Source: a bacterium
GTDB taxonomy: Bacteria; Zhuqueibacterota; Zhuqueibacteria; Zhuqueibacterales; Zhuqueibacteraceae
Reading direction: 5' to 3'
NCBI GenBank assembly: GCA_023150945.1
Contig: JAKLJX010000007.1
Span: 274,123 to 338,122, forward strand
DNA: 64,000 nt
Below the pieces are notes generated by a model. That model ran no database searches and was not told where the DNA came from. It saw only the letters and a list, made by a program, of their open reading frames with translations. Within the stretch, counting starts at the first letter, position 1. Each line of letters opens with the position of its first letter. Below are positions 33,842 to 42,880 of this stretch, piece after piece. A program made the translations under genes and the position numbers.

Positions 33842-36355
33842 ATGAAAAGATTCATGCTTACAATAATCAGACTTCAGGGTTTAATGGCAATTCTGCTCTC
33901 TTCAAGTTTTGCACAGCAAATCCGCAAGGATAGTTACCTCCGCTTTGTGCCGCTCAATTATCCGCGCATCGTCGGCCAAACCGCGACCAATGCCGCGTTT
34001 CATCTTTACGGCAATCCCGATGATCCGAATTACCAAGATGTGAATCCCGTTGACGGCATCGATGATGCGCGGCACCGGCGCCTGCTCGAATTGGCAGCGA
34101 AGTTCGCGCCGTACCTGGTCAGAAACACCACCGCCATTCCGATGGATTTCAAAAAATTCATGGAGAGCCGAAAGGCTTTCCCGCTTCATGTCGACACATG
34201 GGACGTTTCGCGAGCAAGCGCCGAGCTAATCAAGTCCGAGACTGTCGATTTTGTTTCCATTGCCCGTTCTCCCTGCCAGGCTGCGCTGCCCGCGAGCAGC
34301 AATGCCGATGATACAACGAACGCGAAACATCCTCACGCCAATGCCGCCAACGACGATTGCTGGCTGCTCGCGCTGCTGCAAGAGTTCCACCCCACAAAGC
34401 CGCAAAACGAACGATTCAAAAGCGCCTTGGTTTCGCCGAACCGGAACATCTTCAAAGTGATGTACTTCGATTTCCCCGGCGAAGACGAGCAGAGTTGGAA
34501 AAGCGAATACGAAAATTTTCTTTCCGGCGAGCTCCCGCGCGCCTATCACGGCATCTCCAAAATTTATGCACATCCCTTCATTCAGGAAGTGCGCTCGAAC
34601 TTGCACGGCATGCTCGGCTATGAATTCATCTTGCAATATTGGTTCTTCTATCCCTTCAATGACGGCGGCAACAACCACGAAGGCGATTGGGAGCATATCA
34701 ATGTGGCGGTGACGATCAACGGCAATGGACTTTTGTCGGCGGAGGAGATTCGGCTAATCCTGGCAAGCGATAGCGCGGCGGCAGATGAACAATTAGTCAT
34801 CAGCCGTTTAGAATACTATTTTCATCACAAAGTGATGATTTTGGATTTTCTCAATCCGAACGTTTATCTTCCCAAAAAAGAATGGCAGGCGGAAATCAAG
34901 CAACGCGGACAGGAACGTTTGGGCGAAAAATGGCTGTGGGAAAAAATCCGCGAGCTGGCTTACGTTGACCGCAAAGAAAGCCGGATCAACACGCACCCGC
35001 TCGGTTACATCGGCGCGGACAACAAGGGCACGGATCAATTGCTGGCTTTGCCCGGCGGCAAGAATCGCGACTCGCACGGCACGTATCCGTTTCCGGGACT
35101 CTATAAAGACGTCGGCCCGGCTGCCGCCGCGGAGTTGATCAACGCCCGATTCAATTATCACTTTAAAATTGATGAGATATCGCAGCAAGCCAACCCTCGA
35201 GTTGAGCGTTACGACGATCCCGCTAAGATTGAAATTGTGCCGGATTGGGAGCGCGTTGTGGACTTGGTGCAGACCGATCCGCAAGCGCGGCGCGAATGGA
35301 GCTGGCTGGTGCTGCCGCTGCGCTGGGGTTTTCCCGCGGCCGCCTCACCGTTTGCGGGTGCGGTCCCGCACGCCGAAACCGGTAATCTCGCGCCGTTTGG
35401 GCCGGCTTACAACAGCGGCTGGAATCGCGTGGGCGCAGCCGCCGGATATGCGCTTTACGATCCTCACAAATTCGGCTCCAATTTTCCGCTGGGCTGGCAG
35501 GACGGCTTCGTGAACAGTTGGGGGTTTTTGAATTTGTTTTTGCCGACGCTGGCGGTGATGCCGCCGTTTGATTTTGCCTGGCGCGTGGCGTTTGCGCCGC
35601 CGCGCTGGGCTTTGCAATTGCAGCGGCCGACTTTTTTCCCAAAAGAAACGATTCCGTTTCGTCATTTCGGCCTGGCTACGGGCGCGTCATTTTCTTTCTT
35701 ATCGAATGATTTCGCGCTGTTGTTCACGGCGCCGGCGCAATTCGACGAGATTCGCCGGTTCATCGCGGCGACGGATACGCTCTCGACCACTGCCAACGAA
35801 CACACAGAAAATGATGCCGCGACCATCGGGAAATTCAATTTCTATCTTGGCAAGCGCATGGTGAGCGAAAACATGGTGCGCCATCTCACCAGCATCACCG
35901 GCTTCGATATTCAGCAGCTTGCGCTCGGCCGCGCAGTGCCGGTGCGCGCTGATCTGGAAATGTGGGAATATGCCGGCAGCTTGCGCTACAATTTGTTTCC
36001 CGGCCGCTTGCAGCCGTTCGTGAAAGCCGGATACGGCTTGAGCTGGTATCGCTTGAAAAACGCGCGATTGGGCGATCAGCCGCTTGACAATCCGGACACG
36101 GAATGGGTGCGCCGGCCTTCATTGTTGCCACCGCGCAATTTGCTGCCGAACACCTGGCATCTGGGTTTCGGCGTCGAGCTCATTCCGTTCCGCAGTTATG
36201 CCGCTTTCCCCAAAGGCGTCGACCTCGGGCTGCGCGCGGATTATGCGATCTATTTTCACAGCCTCGGCCTGAGCCGCCAGGAAATTCTCTCGGATCAGGA
36301 AGAGACCAGTCTGCGCCGCTCGCACGTGGGCTTGGAATTGGTTATGAGTTTCTGA
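33842..36355 (+). CDS. secreted protein with Vps62-like domain and C-terminal beta-barrel
   Basis: The 837-residue protein has a signal peptide (MLTIIRLQGLMAILLSSSFA, cut near AQQ). Residues about 250-300 contain EFILQYWFFYPFNDGGNNHE and GDWEHINV, a pattern of the Vps62-related family (W-F-Y..ND....HEGDWE). SHGTYPFPG follows around 420. From about residue 630 the sequence turns into alternating aromatic/Gly strands (LFPGRLQPFVKAGYGLSWY, GFGVELIPF, DYAIYFHSLG) and ends in Phe, as outer-membrane barrels do. A surface-linked enzyme or adhesin is possible; function is unknown. AGGA lies 9 bases before ATG 33842. The L,D-transpeptidase gene follows on the same strand. Confidence 0.65.
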   Translation: MKRFMLTIIRLQGLMAILLSSSFAQQIRKDSYLRFVPLNYPRIVGQTATNAAFHLYGNPDDPNYQDVNPVDGIDDARHRRLLELAAKFAPYLVRNTTAIPMDFKKFMESRKAFPLHVDTWDVSRASAELIKSETVDFVSIARSPCQAALPASSNADDTTNAKHPHANAANDDCWLLALLQEFHPTKPQNERFKSALVSPNRNIFKVMYFDFPGEDEQSWKSEYENFLSGELPRAYHGISKIYAHPFIQEVRSNLHGMLGYEFILQYWFFYPFNDGGNNHEGDWEHINVAVTINGNGLLSAEEIRLILASDSAAADEQLVISRLEYYFHHKVMILDFLNPNVYLPKKEWQAEIKQRGQERLGEKWLWEKIRELAYVDRKESRINTHPLGYIGADNKGTDQLLALPGGKNRDSHGTYPFPGLYKDVGPAAAAELINARFNYHFKIDEISQQANPRVERYDDPAKIEIVPDWERVVDLVQTDPQARREWSWLVLPLRWGFPAAASPFAGAVPHAETGNLAPFGPAYNSGWNRVGAAAGYALYDPHKFGSNFPLGWQDGFVNSWGFLNLFLPTLAVMPPFDFAWRVAFAPPRWALQLQRPTFFPKETIPFRHFGLATGASFSFLSNDFALLFTAPAQFDEIRRFIAATDTLSTTANEHTENDAATIGKFNFYLGKRMVSENMVRHLTSITGFDIQQLALGRAVPVRADLEMWEYAGSLRYNLFPGRLQPFVKAGYGLSWYRLKNARLGDQPLDNPDTEWVRRPSLLPPRNLLPNTWHLGFGVELIPFRSYAAFPKGVDLGLRADYAIYFHSLGLSRQEILSDQEETSLRRSHVGLELVMSF

Positions 36356-36417
36356 TTGGCATGGTCGAACGTGGCCAAAAGCCGGAATAAATCAACAAAA
36401 TTTCCCCAGGTACTGAT

Positions 36418-38142
36418 ATGATCCACATGCCCCGATCCGCCATCGGTTTGCTTCCGTTGATTTTTATTGCACTAGCTTGTGAACGGGCTGCGAAGGACAG
36501 GGGAGTGCCAGATTCTGAAAATGTGGCAGCGCCGCAGGTACTCCAGCAAACCGAACTGTTGGATGAGTTTTTGCGCGATCGCATTGAAGAGGCGGGCATT
36601 CCGCCGCGGATCGCGGTCGGCAATGAGCTGATCCATGCCTCTGCCGTGCTGCCGCTTTTTTATGAGCAGCGCGCTTATGCGCCCGCGTGGTGCCACGACG
36701 GCGGTATGGACTCCCGGGCGGATTCCCTGCTCGAAGCGATTCGCAATGCGGGTCAAGAAGGGTTGAATCCAAACGACTACCACCTGGAGAAAATCGGATC
36801 GCTTTGGGCGAGCGTGTATCAGCAGCGGGCGGAGAAAAAGCGGCATGACTCCCGCCAGCTTGTCGATCTCGATTTGTTGCTCACCGATGCTTTTCTCGTT
36901 TATGGCTCTCATTTATTGGCCGGCAAAATCAATCCTGAAACGATAGATTCCGAATGGTTCGCCAATCGCCGCGAAATCGATCTCGCCGCGCATCTCCAAA
37001 CCGCGCTCGAAAAAAATCAAATCACCGAAGCTTTGCGAAGCTTGCTGCCGCCGCAGCCCGGTTATGCCCGCCTGCGAAAAGCGCTGGCGCGCTATCGCGA
37101 CATTGCCGCAAACGGCGGCTGGCCGGTGGTGCCCGACGGGCCAAAATTGCAGCAAAGCGACCACGGCGAACGCGTTGTGGCGTTGCGGCGCCGGCTCATT
37201 GCCGCCGGCGATTTGGACCCGGCCGAGGGTGACAGCCTTGATCTTTTTGACGACGCGGTGGCAGAAGCGCTGCGCAAATTTCAGCGGCGGCACGGCTTGG
37301 AGGTCGACGGTGTTGCCGGCGCCGCCACCCTGGCGAATTTAAATGTTCCCGTGGCGGAACGAATACGGCAAGTCATCTTGAACATGGAGCGCTGGCGTTG
37401 GCTCCCTCAGGATCTGGGGCAGCGCCACCTCCTCGTCAATATCGCAAATTTCGAATTGGATGTCTTCGAGTCCGGCGAGATCGTGCTCATGATGCGCGTG
37501 ATGGTCGGCAGGGATTATCGGCGCACCCCGGTTTTTAGCGATCGCATGACCTATCTCGTTCTCAGTCCATACTGGCATGTGCCTCCGGGTATTGCCACCA
37601 GAGACATCTTGCCTGCGGTCAAAAAGGACCTCGGTTATCTCGCCAAACAAAACATGAAAGTCTTTCAAGGCTGGGGCGCAGAGGCCAGGGCGATTGATCC
37701 CGCCACCATCAACTGGCAAACAATAACGGCGAGAAACTTGAATTACAGATTCCGGCAAGATCCCGGGCCCGCCAATGCACTCGGCCGCGTCAAATTCATG
37801 TTTCCCAACCGGTTCAACGTCTATCTGCACGACACGCCCTCACGCGAGCTTTTCACCAGGACGGAGCGCGCTTTCAGCTCCGGTTGCATTCGCGTTGAAA
37901 AGCCCATTGAATTGGCGGAATATGTTTTGCGCGGCGATCCCCAATGGACGCGCGCCAACATCGAAGCGGCATTCAAGAAATGGCAGGAGCAGACTGTGCG
38001 CTTGCCGGAGCCGATTCCGGTGCATTTGCTTTATTGGACGGCGTGGGCCAATGACGACGGCTCCATCAATTTTCGCCGCGATATCTATGAGCGTGACAAG
38101 CGGGTGGAAGAGGCGCTGTTCGAGAAGCCGCCTTCTACGTAA
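36418..38142 (+). CDS. L,D-transpeptidase, YcbB (LdtD) type lipoprotein
   Basis: The 574-residue protein has a lipoprotein signal (LIFIALAC). The layout matches YcbB: a helical scaffold domain (60-270), a peptidoglycan-binding domain 1 (DAVAEALRKFQRRHGLEVDG) and a YkuD domain from about 340. The YkuD active site is YLHDTPSRELF ... SSGCIRVEKP with Cys490; the usual SHGC is SSGC here. It should make 3-3 crosslinks in peptidoglycan or attach proteins to it, in the periplasm. The next gene, starting 19 bases after its stop, is an M15 carboxypeptidase, and the pair fits a cell-wall remodelling operon. Confidence 0.9.
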   Translation: MIHMPRSAIGLLPLIFIALACERAAKDRGVPDSENVAAPQVLQQTELLDEFLRDRIEEAGIPPRIAVGNELIHASAVLPLFYEQRAYAPAWCHDGGMDSRADSLLEAIRNAGQEGLNPNDYHLEKIGSLWASVYQQRAEKKRHDSRQLVDLDLLLTDAFLVYGSHLLAGKINPETIDSEWFANRREIDLAAHLQTALEKNQITEALRSLLPPQPGYARLRKALARYRDIAANGGWPVVPDGPKLQQSDHGERVVALRRRLIAAGDLDPAEGDSLDLFDDAVAEALRKFQRRHGLEVDGVAGAATLANLNVPVAERIRQVILNMERWRWLPQDLGQRHLLVNIANFELDVFESGEIVLMMRVMVGRDYRRTPVFSDRMTYLVLSPYWHVPPGIATRDILPAVKKDLGYLAKQNMKVFQGWGAEARAIDPATINWQTITARNLNYRFRQDPGPANALGRVKFMFPNRFNVYLHDTPSRELFTRTERAFSSGCIRVEKPIELAEYVLRGDPQWTRANIEAAFKKWQEQTVRLPEPIPVHLLYWTAWANDDGSINFRRDIYERDKRVEEALFEKPPST

Positions 38143-38161
38143 TTTATGGAAAGGGATTCGA

Positions 38162-39166
38162 ATGCATGGATTTTTTTATGAGCGGCGCTGCCGGCTGCTC
38201 CCAAGCGTTTTGCTGCCAATCGGGATTCTTATTTTTTGGCAAAACGCCATGGCCGGCTCAGGGTCACATTTTTCCACAGAAACAGCCGGTTTCGCAGTAA
38301 AATTCAAGGATGAAGTGTCCTCCTATCGCATCCTGGGCGTCTTTGTGCTGCCGCGGGAGACGCTCGCGCTGGAAGTGCAGGAGGCGCCCACGCACCACCA
38401 GTATGTTCTCAAGGCTGCGGCCGGAAAGGCAACGCCGTTCACCGCCAACAAATGGCAATGGCAGGCGCCGCAGGAAACCGGATTGTATCCGGTTAGAATT
38501 GTTCGCACGCCGTCTGCAGATTCCGTTGTCTTGAACATTTTTGTGATGATCCCCTACGAGCGCCTGCGTGGCGAATATTTGAATGGCTATCGCATCGGCA
38601 AATATTCCTCGGTCCCCTTGCAGCAGTTGTCCGTTTACAAGCCGCCGCGAGGATTTGTCGAAGTCACCCAAGAGAACCAGGAAGCTTTGATTGCGCCGCA
38701 CTTCAAACTAAAACAATTCCTCTGCAAGCAGAATGGCGATTACCCGAAATACGTCGTGCTGAGCGAGCGGCTGTTGATGAAACTGGAGCTGATTCTCGAG
38801 CAGGTTAACGAAAAAGGCTATCGCTGTGATACGTTTCATATCATGAGCGGATATCGCACGCCTCATTATAACAAAGCCATCGGCAATGTAAAATACAGCC
38901 GCCACGTTTACGGCAGCGCTGCGGACATTTTCATCGACGTGAATCCGCCGGATGGGATGATGGATGATCTGAACGGCGACGGCAAATCGGATCATCACGA
39001 TGCCGCGATACTTCATGATATCATCGACGCCATGTATGGTAAGCCGTGGAATTCACGTTTCATTGGCGGATTGGCAAAGTACGCGAAAACCGCCTCGCAC
39101 GGCCCGTTCGTCCACGTCGATGTACGGGGATTTCGCGCCCGCTGGGGGGGAATGAAGCAGCCGTAA
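38162..39166 (+). CDS. M15-family D,D-peptidase-like protein (DUF882/YcbK type)
   Basis: Start ATG 38162 (MHGFFYERRC), preceded by GGAAAGGG, gives 334 residues with a signal peptide (LLPIGILIFWQNAMAG). The N-terminal half (about 40-190) is beta-rich and unassigned. The C-terminal M15 domain has MSGYRTPHYNKAIG, the zinc ligands of SRHVYGSAADIFID (His and Asp) and the last ligand in GPFVHVDVRG. An insert with DDLNGDGKSDHHD looks calcium-loop-like. It should trim peptidoglycan stem peptides in the periplasm and works next to the L,D-transpeptidase gene. Confidence 0.85.
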   Translation: MHGFFYERRCRLLPSVLLPIGILIFWQNAMAGSGSHFSTETAGFAVKFKDEVSSYRILGVFVLPRETLALEVQEAPTHHQYVLKAAAGKATPFTANKWQWQAPQETGLYPVRIVRTPSADSVVLNIFVMIPYERLRGEYLNGYRIGKYSSVPLQQLSVYKPPRGFVEVTQENQEALIAPHFKLKQFLCKQNGDYPKYVVLSERLLMKLELILEQVNEKGYRCDTFHIMSGYRTPHYNKAIGNVKYSRHVYGSAADIFIDVNPPDGMMDDLNGDGKSDHHDAAILHDIIDAMYGKPWNSRFIGGLAKYAKTASHGPFVHVDVRGFRARWGGMKQP

Positions 39167-39201
39167 ATCAATTGCAGTGAAATGGCTTGTTCTTGCCCAA
39201 A

Positions 39202-39213
39202 AACCATTCTGCC
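39202..39213 (-). repeat. variant of the GGCAGAATGATT motif
   Basis: The minus strand reads GGCAGAATGGTT, one base different from the motif around the ATPase gene. It lies between the peptidase gene and mnhE. Confidence 0.4.
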
Positions 39214-39275
39214 GTTTGACTGCACCCGAGAGTTGCGGCGAATGCCGTGTTACCGTTTACAGTTGCGGCAATTTC

Positions 39276-39749
39276 ATGAACCTCTTTCTTCTCAATATCC
39301 TTCTCGCCTTGATTTGGTTGGCGTTGACCGGACACTTCACGCCTGCCAATTTCGTCGCTGGCTTTTTGCTGGCCTATATCGTGTTGTGGCTGGTGCAGCG
39401 CACGACGGAACCCTCGAGCTACTTTGTGAAAGTGCGCCAGGTGCTCGGTTTCATCGCCTTTTTTGTTTGGGAATTGACCAAGGCCAATCTGCGCGTGGCT
39501 TACGACGTGGTGACCCCACACCATCACATGCGGCCCGGGGTCGTGGCCATTCCGTTGGATGCAAAAACCGATCTCGAAATCATGCTGCTCTCCAGCCTGA
39601 TCACGCTGACGCCCGGCAGCTTGAGCCTGGATGTTTCCGCGGACCGCCGCGTGCTCTACATTCACTCCATGTACATCAAAGATATCGAAGCTTTTCGGCA
39701 AGAGGTCAAGGCCGGCCTCGAACGCCGTTTGCTGGAGGTGCTGCGATGA
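39276..39749 (+). CDS. mnhE: MnhE/MrpE-like cation antiporter subunit E
   Basis: Start ATG 39276 ([17 protein letters not shown]) gives 157 residues. The three N-terminal hydrophobic segments and the soluble end with [20 protein letters not shown] are diagnostic of MnhE/MrpE/PhaE. The stop overlaps the next gene's start in ATGA. In complete systems subunit E belongs to a seven-protein Na+/H+ antiporter; here only E, F and G are present. Confidence 0.92.
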   Translation: MNLFLLNILLALIWLALTGHFTPANFVAGFLLAYIVLWLVQRTTEPSSYFVKVRQVLGFIAFFVWELTKANLRVAYDVVTPHHHMRPGVVAIPLDAKTDLEIMLLSSLITLTPGSLSLDVSADRRVLYIHSMYIKDIEAFRQEVKAGLERRLLEVLR

Positions 39750-40018
39750 ACTTGCTGAACATCACATTAATGGCCGCCATACCCTTGTTGACCCTGACCG
39801 TGGTTTTTGCGTTCATCCGGCTGGTGCGCGGGCCGGGGTTGCCCGACCGCGTGGTGGCGCTCGATCTTATTTTCACCATCGGGATCGGCATCATCGCGGT
39901 CTACGCCATCTTGACCAATCAACCGGCATTTCTTGACGTCGCCATCATCGCGGCGCTCATTGCATTTTGGGGAACCATCGCTTTTACTTATTATTTGAAA
40001 AGGAGAGCGCACGAATGA
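39746..40018 (+). CDS. mnhF: MnhF/MrpF-like cation antiporter subunit F
   Basis: The 90-residue protein has three membrane helices and the family stretch FAFIRLVRGPGLPDRVVALD (R-GP..PDRVVALD), then FLDVAIIAALIAFWGTIAF. It overlaps the E gene by four bases at its start and the G gene by four at its end, so the three are translationally coupled. Confidence 0.93.
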   Translation: MNLLNITLMAAIPLLTLTVVFAFIRLVRGPGLPDRVVALDLIFTIGIGIIAVYAILTNQPAFLDVAIIAALIAFWGTIAFTYYLKRRAHE

Positions 40019-40440
40019 AAGAAACCTTCAGCGCCGTCTTGATAATCGTCGGCGCCATATTTACCGTTTTGGCTGCCGTTGGCATTTTGCGCATGCCCGA
40101 CCTTTTTCAGCGCCTGTCTACCGCCACCAAAGCGGCGACATTGGGAGTCGGCTCCCTGCTGCTGGCCGCAGCGGTTTACTTTGATGACCTCGGCACCACC
40201 ACTCGAGCGCTGGCAACGATTTTTTTTCTGGTTCTCACCGCGCCGATTGCAGCGCATATCATTGGCCGCGCCGCTTATTTTGTCGGCACGCCGCTGTGGG
40301 AGGGGACCATAAGCGATGAGCTGGCCGGGCGGTATAATCCTGAAACCCATCTCCTTGAAAGCCCCAACGCAGCGAAGAGCACGCCGCGGCGTGATTCGAA
40401 GGAAATGATTGAATCTGAAAACAAACAACAAATCCGCTGA
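40015..40440 (+). CDS. mnhG: MnhG/MrpG-like cation antiporter subunit G
   Basis: The 141-residue protein has three helices with the family motif VGILRMPDLFQRLSTATKA and a second, FFLVLTAPIAAHIIGRAAY. A 40-residue polar tail (RYNPETHLLESPNAAKS) goes beyond the usual core. It is the last gene of the E-F-G group. No A, B, C or D subunit gene follows; instead there is gene debris. Confidence 0.92.
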   Translation: MKETFSAVLIIVGAIFTVLAAVGILRMPDLFQRLSTATKAATLGVGSLLLAAAVYFDDLGTTTRALATIFFLVLTAPIAAHIIGRAAYFVGTPLWEGTISDELAGRYNPETHLLESPNAAKSTPRRDSKEMIESENKQQIR

Positions 40441-40477
40441 CCAATATTGCTGTGAGCGGTTTAGCCGGCCAGCATAA

Positions 40478-41087
40478 ATTTTCACCGGCGCAACGAAACG
40501 CAAGATCGGCAAATTTCAACAAGCCGACGGCGGCACGCCGTTTCGCGATGCGATCGGCGACATGAGCCTTGCCACGCAAGCGAAACTTTTGCGTTTGCGG
40601 CAGGAAGGAAGGTTCGAGCGCTTCGGCGGCGACGAGACGATTCATTGCAACGTGCGCATCGTTGCCGCCACCAACAAAAATCGCGAAGCCGCCATTGTCG
40701 AAAAAGCCTTTCGTGAAGCTCTCTCTTGTCGCGTCAAAGTCATCACCATCAACCTGCCGCCGCTGCGCGCGCGTCCGGATGATTTGCCCGACCTGATTCA
40801 GCATTTCCTCCACAAGCACTCCGCCGAGCTTACAGCTTTTTTCAAATGAAACCTTCGCCCCTGACCGCCTCGCCCCAGTCGTCGTCGATGGCTTGGAACG
40901 GTATCATGGCAGGCTTTACGAGACGGTGAGGTCGGCACGCGAGGGGGAGTTGATTGTGGCGGCGATGCAACATGCCGGCGGAAATCAGGTTCGCGCTACG
41001 CAGCTTCTGGGCAGCTCTCGTGTCATGTGGCACGATCGCCCGGAGCGGGACGGCAGCAAGGCCGAGGTGATCATGCAAAAGGCGTAA
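40478..41087 (+). pseudogene. remnant of a sigma-54-dependent response regulator
   Basis: From 40478, directly after an in-frame TAA, the frame reads IFTGATKRKIGKFQQADGGT and then RDAIGDMSLATQAKLLRL and CNVRIVAATNKN: the AAA+ domain of NtrC-type activators from the GAFTGA loop on. The Walker B motif, usually LFLDEIGD, is PFRDAIGD, so the catalytic Glu is lost. The frame stops at 40849. In another frame (to 41087) AAMQHAGGNQVRATQLLGSS matches the C-terminal Fis-type DNA-binding helices. Receiver domain, Walker A and part of the middle are missing. Confidence 0.8.
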
Positions 41088-41271
41088 CCCATTCCAGGTT
41101 GCCGAATCCGCTGGCAACCCCGCCGCCGCAGCCCGCTGGCGTCGGGAGCAGATGCAAGATCAGATGCCGTTTGCGGCGCGGCCGGCACACTGACGTCGGG
41201 CGGCCTGCCCCGAGCTGCTGCCTCCCCACCTTGCGCGAACTGGCAGCAACCGGAAAAAAACGGATGCAAAA

Positions 41272-41313
41272 AAAATCCCACGAAAAGGCTCAGGCGTCTT
41301 TTCGTGGGATTTT
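41272..41313 (-). terminator. strong rho-independent terminator
   Basis: A perfect 16-bp stem (AAAATCCCACGAAAAG and its reverse complement) with a 10-base loop is followed on the minus strand by a long T-run. It lies 46 bases past the stop of the minus-strand outer-membrane protein gene. T-runs on both sides make it potentially bidirectional. Confidence 0.88.
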
Positions 41314-41359
41314 AATTCTGTCGGTGCAAGAATTCTTCCGTAATCACATGGACTCGCGT

Positions 41360-42604
41360 TTACGGCTTATCGCTGCCGTCGTTCTTCTTCTCGATGGGAG
41401 GCTCGGCGGGTTTGTCCTTCTTTTCGTCGGCCGGTGCCGCAGGGGCTTCGGCATCGGTGTTGAGCAGATTGCGCAGCCGCGCCAGCATGGCCTCCATGCG
41501 TTTGCGCTCGCTGCGAATGCGCTCCAATTCCTCTTCGGCATTGGCGGTCTTCTGCTGCTCCGCGTTCAGTTGTGCTTCCAACTCGGGCTGGCGCGAGACC
41601 AACCGGCCGCCGGAGCTGACGAACAACGGTTTGTTGTCCGGCGGCGGCGCTTGGTTGAGATTGAGCTTGACGCCGAAGTTCACGCGCCAGGCGGGATAGT
41701 TGGGAATATCGGGATGCAGGCGCGGCAGACCGCTGATGTAGCGCGTCGTTTCCTTGCCCTGCGACAGCCGGAAATCGAAGCCGACATTGAAGGCAGCCCA
41801 ATACTTCGGGCGGTAACTCACGCTCGGCGAAAAATAGAAGAAATCTTCACGGGCGTAGGCGGTGACCGGCGGCCGTTGCGTGAAGATGCGGCCATACAGC
41901 TCGAAGGTGAAATCGAATTGCGCAGTGGGAATCGCCAGTCCGGCGCCCAATTGAAACTCCTGCGAGGGGCTCAGCACCGCTTGCGTATCGATGGCGGCGC
42001 CGGTGAGCAGTTTGCCGAGATCATTGTGATGCAGAAAGCCGAAGTTGACATGAAAGTTCGGTTCATTCTCCGGCAGCAGCAAATCCGGGCTGTAGGAGGC
42101 CGCAGCCATCAAGCCGATCTCATAGCCGCCCCCGCTGTAAGGCTCGAACAGGATGTTGTGATGCTTGGCAAAGGGCAGGCGCACGCTGCCGCTGGCGCCG
42201 AATTTCAATGGGCTGACCTTGCTGCCGAGCGAGCCGATTTTGGCACCGAGGTAAAGATCGTCCGGCAGATTGCGCGGCTGGCTGCCGCGGTGCGCATCTT
42301 GATAGATCACCTGCGTCGCCGCCCATTCCACATGCTTGCCGCTGGCGAAATGCAGACCGAGCGCGGTCTGCACATTCCAGAAGGTGAAGCTGGTGGGAGG
42401 CTGGCCGGGGCGCGGCTTCACCACGGTTTGATAATACGAAGAGCCGAAGCCGTGCAGAGTGAGTTGCCCTTTGGGCAGCGTCCATGCCGAGTGCAGATGC
42501 GGCAACCCGCGGCCGCCGATCAGACTAAAGGTCTGGCCGTGCGCCGGCGGGGCAACCAGGGCAGCCAGGGCCACCGTCATCGCAGCACAAAGAATTCGCT
42601 TCAT
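41360..42604 (-). CDS. outer-membrane beta-barrel protein with C-terminal coiled coil
   Basis: The 414-residue protein has a signal peptide (MKRILCAAMTVALAALVAPP, cut after AHG). Residues 25-325 alternate short strands rich in aromatics and Gly (LTLHGFGSSYYQTVV, FDFTFELYGRIF, WAAFNVGFDFRL, WRVNFGVKLNLN), a typical barrel. From about 335 a charged coiled coil follows (LEAQLNAEQQKTANAEEELE) and then a Lys/Glu/Pro-rich tail. The tail may reach peptidoglycan or a partner in the periplasm (inference). No specific family is recognised. The strong terminator follows. Confidence 0.72.
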   Translation of the reverse strand: MKRILCAAMTVALAALVAPPAHGQTFSLIGGRGLPHLHSAWTLPKGQLTLHGFGSSYYQTVVKPRPGQPPTSFTFWNVQTALGLHFASGKHVEWAATQVIYQDAHRGSQPRNLPDDLYLGAKIGSLGSKVSPLKFGASGSVRLPFAKHHNILFEPYSGGGYEIGLMAAASYSPDLLLPENEPNFHVNFGFLHHNDLGKLLTGAAIDTQAVLSPSQEFQLGAGLAIPTAQFDFTFELYGRIFTQRPPVTAYAREDFFYFSPSVSYRPKYWAAFNVGFDFRLSQGKETTRYISGLPRLHPDIPNYPAWRVNFGVKLNLNQAPPPDNKPLFVSSGGRLVSRQPELEAQLNAEQQKTANAEEELERIRSERKRMEAMLARLRNLLNTDAEAPAAPADEKKDKPAEPPIEKKNDGSDKP

Positions 42605-42880
42605 AAGCTTGCGTCCGTCCTATTGGTTTGGTGAATCGGGTGGATGGGGAGGCAACCGCCTTGTCCGCCTCTCGTGTTTTCGCCGATGAAAGTTCTGTAA
42701 TCTGTTCCCAACTCAACGTGTTCACTACTATACACGCAGAGTGCGGCAGGTGCATGCAACCCGCCGAGAAATTGTCGCAGCCGCGCGGCCATAAAGCGCT
42801 TGCGCTTTGAGATGAAATTCAGTAATGTCACCGCACTTCGACAGCCTGGTGACACGATTGCAACAATTCACCGCCGGTTT

